The notes under the pieces were generated by a model, which had not been told where the DNA came from, ran no database searches, and worked only from the letters and a program-made list of their open reading frames with translations. From Calditrichota bacterium (lineage in GTDB: Bacteria; Zhuqueibacterota; Zhuqueibacteria; Residuimicrobiales; Krinioviventaceae), in assembly GCA_003818595.1 (NCBI GenBank), contig RPQV01000180.1:1-7021 (forward strand): a DNA stretch of 7,021 nucleotides, read 5' to 3'. Below, one piece after another: positions 1 through 4,934 of the stretch; within the stretch, counting starts at the first letter, position 1; each line of letters opens with the position of its first letter. The position numbers and the translations under genes were made by a program.

Positions 1-57
1 AAATTAAATCATGGTGCTGTTTGAAAAAAATGATCGATATTTGAAAGATTTCGAAGA

Positions 58-178
58 ATAAACCTCGCACGGAGCCACGAAGAAGAGCTTATCGTAATCT
101 CGCGTATGGTCACGAGACGCAAAGGCGCAAAGAAAGAAAAGGAAAGAAAAGAAATAGCGAAAGATAGGATAAAGGTGT
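58..178 (+). repeat. Dispersed degenerate repeat mosaic, left copy
   Basis: Non-coding stretch built from short degenerate units. A CACGGAG / CACGAAG module lies at about 68-82. A CGCAAAG module at 117-132 reads ACGCAAAGGCGCAAAG and continues into a run made only of purines at 129-154. The reverse complement of 117-132 occurs exactly at 368-383, so the two copies face each other. Units of this kind (cacggagacacgaag..., acgcaaaggcgcaaag...) are known to me as common intergenic repeats in many environmental bacterial genomes; their function is not established. An open frame crosses this stretch on the minus strand, but its protein is low-complexity and I do not call it. Confidence 0.6.
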
Positions 179-317
179 CTTGTCACTCGTCTGAGACCTG
201 AATTAGGTTGTGGAGTTGAGGTGCTGGTACTTGCCGAGGTGTACGACGAGGGATTCAATGATTTAATAATGAAAGGCAGGTGCAGAAACCTGTCAAGGTA
301 AACGATCAGGTGCTCCT

Positions 318-386
318 TTGTGTCACCGTGTCTCCGTGAGAGGTCAACCTTTGCGTTTCTTTGCGATCTTTGCGCCTTTGCGTGAT
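318..386 (-). repeat. Dispersed degenerate repeat mosaic, right copy (inverted)
   Basis: On the minus strand this stretch holds four CGCAAAG units (plus-strand CTTTGCG at 349-355, 359-365, 368-374 and 376-382, spaced 10, 9 and 8 bp). They are followed by three roughly 8-bp units of CACGGAGA, CACGGTGA and CACAAAGG type (about 318-338). Positions 368-383 are an exact 16-bp inverted match to 117-132. The module order differs from the left copy: there the CACGGAG part precedes the CGCAAAG part when read along its own strand, and here it follows. The element begins about 35 bp beyond the panD stop codon, so read-through transcripts of panD would include it. I see no strong terminator hairpin between them. 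Confidence 0.65.
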
Positions 387-420
387 TTGCCTCCCACCGA
401 TTCCACCCCGCGATCTCATT

Positions 421-783
421 TCAATGATCAATTTCCTGCTGGACTCGATTATCCTTATCCAGGTGGAGAGTCTTGGGCTGAAAAGTGGTCGCCTTGTTCG
501 GTTCCAACAGAGCGTAAGAGATAATGTGAATGACATCGCCCTTGACGCATTTCAGGGCTGCCGGACCATTCATGGCGATGATGCCCGTTCCCCGCTTGCC
601 GGGGATGGTATAGGTTTCCAGCCTTTCGCCATTACTTAAATTCACAATTTGAACTTTTTCGCCGCGATAGATATTGGCGCGTTCCATCAGATCCACATCG
701 ATGGTGATGCTGCCTTCAGAGCGGACATCGGCGTCCTGAACGGTGGCAGAATAAATTTTTGATTTCATGATGGTGATAAACAT
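421..783 (-). CDS. panD: Aspartate 1-decarboxylase (pyruvoyl enzyme precursor)
   Basis: PanD decarboxylates L-aspartate to beta-alanine in the cytoplasm, feeding pantothenate and coenzyme A synthesis. The 120-residue length fits the family (E. coli about 126). Known functional residues fall at the same numbers as in the E. coli enzyme: Lys9, the self-cleavage site Gly24-Ser25 (motif EGSITID, where Ser25 becomes the pyruvoyl group), Arg54, Thr57, the catalytic Tyr58, and Asn72-Gly73 in the segment IIAMNGPAA. Numbering agrees when the first Met of MFITIMKSK is used, and GAGGAG sits 8 bases upstream of it, so this start is preferred over Met6. The gene lies 64 bp downstream of the CAP-domain gene on the same strand and may share its transcript. 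No other pantothenate gene is visible. E. coli PanD needs the PanZ maturation factor, which is not seen here; many bacterial homologues self-process. Confidence 0.96.
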   Translation of the reverse strand: MFITIMKSKIYSATVQDADVRSEGSITIDVDLMERANIYRGEKVQIVNLSNGERLETYTIPGKRGTGIIAMNGPAALKCVKGDVIHIISYALLEPNKATTFQPKTLHLDKDNRVQQEIDH

Positions 784-791
784 CGATTATA

Positions 792-797
792 CTCCTC
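792..797 (-). promoter_or_regulatory. Ribosome binding site of panD
   Basis: On the minus strand GAGGAG is followed by 8 bases and then the panD ATG at 783. It is the clearest Shine-Dalgarno site on this strand. It supports the upstream Met over the internal Met6 and allows panD to be translated independently of the preceding CAP gene. Confidence 0.75.
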
Positions 798-847
798 TGA
801 TGCAGCCAACCGGCGAAACTGAAATCCAGTCATGTGGCCTGTTCATC

Positions 848-1543
848 CTATTGATTGAGCGGCGCCGGTTCGCCGTCCTTGTCGGAGAAATTCTGCGTAA
901 AACGACAGCGATCGATAGTGTGGAAGGCTTGATCTTTGAACTGAGCGGCGCCGACGCCCAGGTATTTGAGTTTGGGGACGAGGATGTTGTTGCGGTGTCC
1001 CTCGGACATGATCCACTGGTTCACCACTGCCTGGGCAAGACTGAGATAGGAGTGATTGGGCAGCGGCGTTCCCTGGTAGGTGTAGCTGAAATAGCCGCCG
1101 TTCTGTTCCGGAGTGAACATAGGTCTTCCCAGTTCAGCATCGAGGCCGCTGGTCTCGGCGATGTTTTCAGCCATGCGGCAGCGGGTGAGGCCGGCCAATT
1201 GCAGGCGATCGGTCAGATTGCGTTTTTCGGAGATGGGGCTGACGTGAGAAAAAAAGTTTAGCCGCACCATATCATCGCTGTGCGATTTTGCCGCGTGTTC
1301 GAGGCGTCTGGAATAGATGAACGGCTCGAGGCGGTATTGGAGGCGAATTCGATTGGTCTGATAAAATACGGCGGCGTGAAGCAGGCTGTAATCAATCTGA
1401 TCCATATCGATTTGCCGATTTGCCAACGCTGATTTTTCAAAATCTTCTAAAGTATACTGTTGGTAGTATTCCGGCTGCCAAAATCCGACTGCGGCGAGAA
1501 CGAGGGCGGTGATGAAGAAACCTGCTGTTATGTATTTGAACAT
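848..1543 (-). CDS. CAP/SCP-domain extracytoplasmic protein (YkwD-like)
   Basis: A 231-residue protein with an N-terminal hydrophobic segment (about residues 5-22) after a short charged start, so it is exported or anchored in the inner membrane with the rest outside. No lipobox is present. A CAP (cysteine-rich secretory/SCP) domain spans about 55-219. Visible family marks are LEHAAKSHSDDM (81-92), FFSH ending in His100, AENIAE with Glu126, W177 followed by SEGHRNNIL (180-188, His183), the GVG at 196-198, and FTQNF near the end. His and Glu residues in these motifs form the putative CAP cavity. Between AENIAE and Trp177 there are about 46 residues, rich in Gly, Tyr and Pro, which looks longer than in compact bacterial members. 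Cys122 and Cys213 could form a disulfide. Bacterial CAP proteins have few proven roles, so none is assigned. No clear Shine-Dalgarno precedes the start; it is kept because it gives a complete signal segment. Confidence 0.88.
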   Translation of the reverse strand: MFKYITAGFFITALVLAAVGFWQPEYYQQYTLEDFEKSALANRQIDMDQIDYSLLHAAVFYQTNRIRLQYRLEPFIYSRRLEHAAKSHSDDMVRLNFFSHVSPISEKRNLTDRLQLAGLTRCRMAENIAETSGLDAELGRPMFTPEQNGGYFSYTYQGTPLPNHSYLSLAQAVVNQWIMSEGHRNNILVPKLKYLGVGAAQFKDQAFHTIDRCRFTQNFSDKDGEPAPLNQ

Positions 1544-1587
1544 CGTCGATTAAAGTTTTCATTGTTCATCCGATTTTTCAAACAATA

Positions 1588-1616
1588 AATATATGCAAAA
1601 TAATCGAATTTTCCAA
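1588..1616 (-). promoter_or_regulatory. Candidate sigma70-type promoter for the CAP-panD pair
   Basis: On the minus strand TTGGAA (plus 1611-1616) and TATATT (plus 1588-1593) are separated by 17 bases. Matches to the sigma70 consensus are 4 of 6 and 5 of 6. Transcription would start near 1580 and give a leader of about 37 bases before the CAP gene start at 1543. The surrounding DNA is AT-rich, so chance matches are possible, and an FCB organism may use a different housekeeping consensus. Confidence 0.35.
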
Positions 1617-1824
1617 TCTCTCTTTGAGGATCGCCTCTTTCCTGGTATTAGCGATTCATGTCACCTGTTTTGCAAATCTCTTATTCGATAGAATGTTCTT
1701 GACTAAAACATTAATTTTCGATATCTTTTAGCTTGATAAAAGCAACGATATTGGGTGCTTTCATAAAGAGAAGCAATAAATCAGCTAATCCTTCTGCACG
1801 GCTTTAATGTATGCATTTGAGCTA

Positions 1825-1839
1825 TTGTCAACTTGACAA
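1825..1839. promoter_or_regulatory. Perfect 15-bp palindrome, possible operator
   Basis: TTGTCAA-C-TTGACAA is a perfect inverted repeat with 7-bp arms around one base. The right arm also contains TTGACA, a consensus -35 hexamer on the plus strand, but no acceptable -10 follows 16-18 bases later. A second palindrome, GTTGATCAAC, is at 1883-1892. Both lie between the divergent genes, more than 270 bp upstream of the receptor start, so a role as a repressor or activator site is only inferred. Confidence 0.25.
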
Positions 1840-2150
1840 ATTACACTCATTTCTGACCCCTCTTCGCTCTCTTCTTTTTACTGTTGATCAACTCATAGCC
1901 AATAATATTATCCTGTCGGCAAGCTCTATTCACCGTTCGCAGCGGAAGCTGTATCAAAGGCTTTTATCCGCGAAGACAGATTTTCGTTCATCTGTGGAGT
2001 TAAGTCAGAGGGGTAGCCGGACGTGTCATAGCGACCCATTTTGCAGATACAAGGGAAATGTCGTGATGAACGCTCAGTCACTTGTAAATAGAGTTGTCAG
2101 TTTGTGTGTTTGAGGTAATCATAATTTTCGTCGAATAAATTAATCAAGCG

Positions 2151-2160
2151 AGGAAAGGAA
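2151..2160 (+). promoter_or_regulatory. Ribosome binding site of the TonB-dependent receptor gene
   Basis: AGGAAAGGAA ends 6 bases before the ATG at 2167. This purine-rich site supports that start, which is followed directly by a good signal peptide. Confidence 0.65.
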
Positions 2161-2166
2161 ACAAAA

Positions 2167-4869
2167 ATGGGAAGATTTACAGTCATATTTCTCATTCTTC
2201 TTTGCGCCGTCAGCCTGGTGTTTTCACAGACCACCGGCAAGATTTCCGGCAAAGTTCTGGATGCTGATACCGGCGAACCCCTGCCCGGCGCCAACGTCAC
2301 CATCTTGGGGACCAACATGGGCGCTGCCGCCTCACTCGAAGGCGATTATTTCATCATCAATGTGCCTCCCGGACTTTATGATCTGAGGGCACAATATGTC
2401 GGTTTTTCCGCTGTCACGTTCACCAAAGTGAATATCAGCGTCAATCGAACCACCGAGGTTTCCTTCCGCTTGAAAACCGCTGTCATCGAAGGTCAAGAGG
2501 TGGTGATCGAGGCGCCAAAGGTGCAGCAGAAAAAGGATCAAACCGGTTCCATCCGCAACGTGTCTTCGCAGGAAATGAACGTCCTGCCGGTTGAGAATAC
2601 CGGCGTCGTGGTCGCGCTGCAGCCGGGTGTGGTGCAGGGTCACTTTCGCGGCGGCCGAATGAATGAAACCAATATCATGATTGACGGTGTTTCGGTCTCC
2701 AACGGTCTGAACCGTGGTCAGATGATCGGCGTCGATCCGGATGCGGTTCAGGAAGTCGAGGTCATCACCGGTACGTTCAGCGCCAAATACGGCGAAGCCA
2801 TGAGCGGTATTGTGAACATGGTGACCAAAGAGGGCGGTGACAGACTGCACGGCAAATTCGAGGGTTATCTCGGCAATTACTACACCAGCCATGGTGATAT
2901 TTACATGGGACTCAAGGCCGGAGAAATCGATCGAAATCGCGATTTTAAATTTATGGTTGACGGCCCCATCATCCGCAATAAACTCTCCTATTTCGTCAGC
3001 GGTCGAATGGAGGATAATAACAATTATCTGAACGGATTGCGTCGCTTCAATATTACGGATGAACCCAATTATGGCATGTTTCTGAACGAAACGATGTATG
3101 ATCCGACGACTGGGGAGTATCTTCTCAACCAACACACCGGCGACAGCAGTTACGTGCCGATGGATTGGTATACAGGGCTCAATCTTCAGGGCAAGTTGAC
3201 CTATAAGGCAAAGAATGTCAAGATTTCGGGAATGTATCTGCTCAATCAAAGCGAATCGCAGGGTTACAGTCATACCAACAAATACAAACCCGACGGTCGT
3301 TCACGAAACCACAGTAACAACAACATGTTCACGCTGAATCTGAACCACTTTGTCGCCCGCAATCTTTTTTATGATTTAAAGCTGTCATATTCGAATAGTT
3401 ATTACGGCAATTATGTATACGAAAATCCGTTGGACCTGCGCTATATTCATGACCGCTATGCCGCCAATACGGATTACACCGGATTTATAACCGGCGGTCA
3501 GGATAAAGGCCATTATGAATCGACCACGGACAAATACTTGGGCCGTTTGGACTTGACCTGGCAGATCAACAAGAATCACAGCATCGAAGCCGGCGCTGAA
3601 GGCGTTCTGTATAAATATGACAGTGCCTATCACTCGATTCTGAATCTCTACCGCAACACTCAGGCGTCGAATGTGCTCTATGCCCCTGAGATTATGCCCG
3701 ATTCATCTGTTTATACCGATGTTTATTCAAAAAAACCGACTCAAATGGCTTTTTGGCTTTCCGACAAGATGGAATTTGATGAGATGGTGATCAATTTGGG
3801 CGCCAGAGCCGAGTACTTTGATCCCAACACCACTTATCCGTCGAACTACCGCAATCCGGCCAACATTCTGCAAAAAGAAGATTCGCCGGAATGGATTTCT
3901 ACGTATCCCAAGGCCGATGCCAAGTTCAATGTTGCTCCCCGCTTGGGATTGTCATATGCGCTAGGGAAAACGGCACTGTTGCGCTTCAGCTATGGGCATT
4001 TCTACCAATATCCGCCGCACAGCGACATGTATTTCAACGACAATTATATCATCAATCCCACCAATTACACCACGACCATGGGCAATCCGCAAGTTGAGCC
4101 GGAGATGACGGTCAACTATGAAATCGGTTTATGGCAGGAATTGAACCAATATATGGATTTGGAAGTTGCGCTGTGGTACAAGGATATTTATAACCTGTCG
4201 ACGGTCAACATTCAGACCACCTACAATGCCGTCCGTTATGGCCTGTACGGCAACAAAGATTACGGCAATGCCAGAGGACTGGAATTGAAATACAAGGCGC
4301 GCGTCGCCGAGTTTTTTGCTGAATTGAACTATACCCTTCAGTATACAAGAGGCAATGCTGATAATCCGCAATTCACCTTTAATCGTGCCGGCAACAGTCA
4401 GGATCCCATCCCGACTTTGATTCCCATGCCGTGGGATCAACGGCATACCCTCAATATGTCGTTGGGTTATAATCGGCCCAAATGGAATATTGCGGTGCTG
4501 GGTTGGCTGGGTTCAGGCTCGGCTTATACATGGAGTCCGATCGATCAGAATCCCCTCAATCGAGTCTATTTATTGCCGAACAACAGCAAAAAGCCCTTTA
4601 GCAACAATTTTGACCTCAAGGCATCCTATGATCTCGGCGCTTTCAAAGATTATAAGATTCGCCTGACGATGTACGTCTACAATCTATTCGACCACCTGAA
4701 TGAAAATGGCGTTAATTCTAACACCGGTCGCACCAATCAGGCGATTATTCGTCCGCAGGACCGACTGGGCTATTGGAGTGATTTCAGCACCTATGAGGAG
4801 AGTATCTATAATCCGCAGAACTGGTCAGCTCCACGACTTGTTAAATTCGGCATTGGTGTTGTTTTTTAA
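2167..4869 (+). CDS. TonB-dependent outer-membrane receptor with carboxypeptidase-regulatory-like N-terminal domain
   Basis: A complete 900-residue precursor for active, TonB/ExbBD-powered uptake across the outer membrane. Residues 1-20 are a signal peptide, likely cut in VFS-Q. Residues about 24-103 form a CarboxypepD_reg-like beta-sandwich (GKISGKVLDADTGEPLPGANV, and PPGLYDLRAQYVGF). A TonB-box-like segment, EGQEVVIEA, follows at 108-116. The plug spans about 125-223 and includes FRGGR, IMIDGVSV, VQEVEVITGTFSAKYGEAMSG and NMVTKEGG. The remainder is a Tyr/Asn-rich 22-strand-type barrel with NLFDHLNENGV near the end and a C-terminal Phe, as expected for assembly by the BAM machinery. The length is in the usual range (SusC is about 1000). 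The substrate cannot be inferred: there is no SusD, siderophore or vitamin gene beside it. The next gene starts 65 bp downstream on the same strand and is probably its operon partner. Confidence 0.93.
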   Translation: MGRFTVIFLILLCAVSLVFSQTTGKISGKVLDADTGEPLPGANVTILGTNMGAAASLEGDYFIINVPPGLYDLRAQYVGFSAVTFTKVNISVNRTTEVSFRLKTAVIEGQEVVIEAPKVQQKKDQTGSIRNVSSQEMNVLPVENTGVVVALQPGVVQGHFRGGRMNETNIMIDGVSVSNGLNRGQMIGVDPDAVQEVEVITGTFSAKYGEAMSGIVNMVTKEGGDRLHGKFEGYLGNYYTSHGDIYMGLKAGEIDRNRDFKFMVDGPIIRNKLSYFVSGRMEDNNNYLNGLRRFNITDEPNYGMFLNETMYDPTTGEYLLNQHTGDSSYVPMDWYTGLNLQGKLTYKAKNVKISGMYLLNQSESQGYSHTNKYKPDGRSRNHSNNNMFTLNLNHFVARNLFYDLKLSYSNSYYGNYVYENPLDLRYIHDRYAANTDYTGFITGGQDKGHYESTTDKYLGRLDLTWQINKNHSIEAGAEGVLYKYDSAYHSILNLYRNTQASNVLYAPEIMPDSSVYTDVYSKKPTQMAFWLSDKMEFDEMVINLGARAEYFDPNTTYPSNYRNPANILQKEDSPEWISTYPKADAKFNVAPRLGLSYALGKTALLRFSYGHFYQYPPHSDMYFNDNYIINPTNYTTTMGNPQVEPEMTVNYEIGLWQELNQYMDLEVALWYKDIYNLSTVNIQTTYNAVRYGLYGNKDYGNARGLELKYKARVAEFFAELNYTLQYTRGNADNPQFTFNRAGNSQDPIPTLIPMPWDQRHTLNMSLGYNRPKWNIAVLGWLGSGSAYTWSPIDQNPLNRVYLLPNNSKKPFSNNFDLKASYDLGAFKDYKIRLTMYVYNLFDHLNENGVNSNTGRTNQAIIRPQDRLGYWSDFSTYEESIYNPQNWSAPRLVKFGIGVVF

Positions 4870-4925
4870 ACGACGTGTACCACTTTGGTGGATGACGAGA
4901 CATTTTGTCTTCATGTAAGCTGAAA

Positions 4926-4928
4926 GGA
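4926..4928 (+). promoter_or_regulatory. Ribosome binding site core of the secreted partner gene
   Basis: AAAGGA (core GGA at 4926-4928) lies 6 bases before the ATG at 4935 and selects this start, which is followed by a lysine-lysine plus hydrophobic signal peptide. Confidence 0.55.
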
Positions 4929-4934
4929 TCCAAC

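Larger units (their letters stand above)
1544..2166. other. Divergent intergenic region, 623 bp, no gene seen
   Basis: This region separates the minus-strand CAP-panD pair from the plus-strand receptor gene and must hold the promoters of both. It is AT-rich, especially at 1550-1760. A 100-codon open frame starting at 1811 has no ribosome binding site, no recognisable domain and an unconvincing composition, so I do not call it. Two perfect palindromes lie at 1825-1839 and 1883-1892. A weak promoter-like pair, TTGTCA at 2094-2099 and CATAAT at 2120-2125, has a 20-base spacer, too long for confidence. I found no tRNA, rRNA or riboswitch signature. Confidence 0.6.

Noticed and set aside
4..258. 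84-codon minus-strand open frame at the left edge
   Set aside because: It crosses the left repeat mosaic and purine tract, encodes Ser/Thr and Phe-rich low complexity, and matches no family.
277..292. Hairpin CAGGT-N6-ACCTG downstream of panD
   Set aside because: The stem is only five base pairs and no T-run follows on the minus strand, so it is too weak to call a terminator.
1811..2113. 100-codon plus-strand open frame upstream of the receptor
   Set aside because: No ribosome binding site and no recognisable domain. It lies in the intergenic region expected to hold promoters.
2094..2125. Promoter-like TTGTCA and CATAAT upstream of the receptor
   Set aside because: The spacer is 20 bases, outside the normal 16-18 range, and shorter spacers give poor -10 matches.
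2332..3273. Minus-strand open frame of 313 codons inside the receptor gene
   Set aside because: It is antisense to the plug and early barrel of a clear TonB-dependent receptor. The His/Ile-rich product has no recognisable family.
4880..4914. Small hairpins between the receptor and the next gene (CCAC-TTTG-GTGG and an imperfect stem around 4892-4914)
   Set aside because: Stems are short or bulged and no T-run follows, so they do not support a terminator. Co-transcription remains likely.
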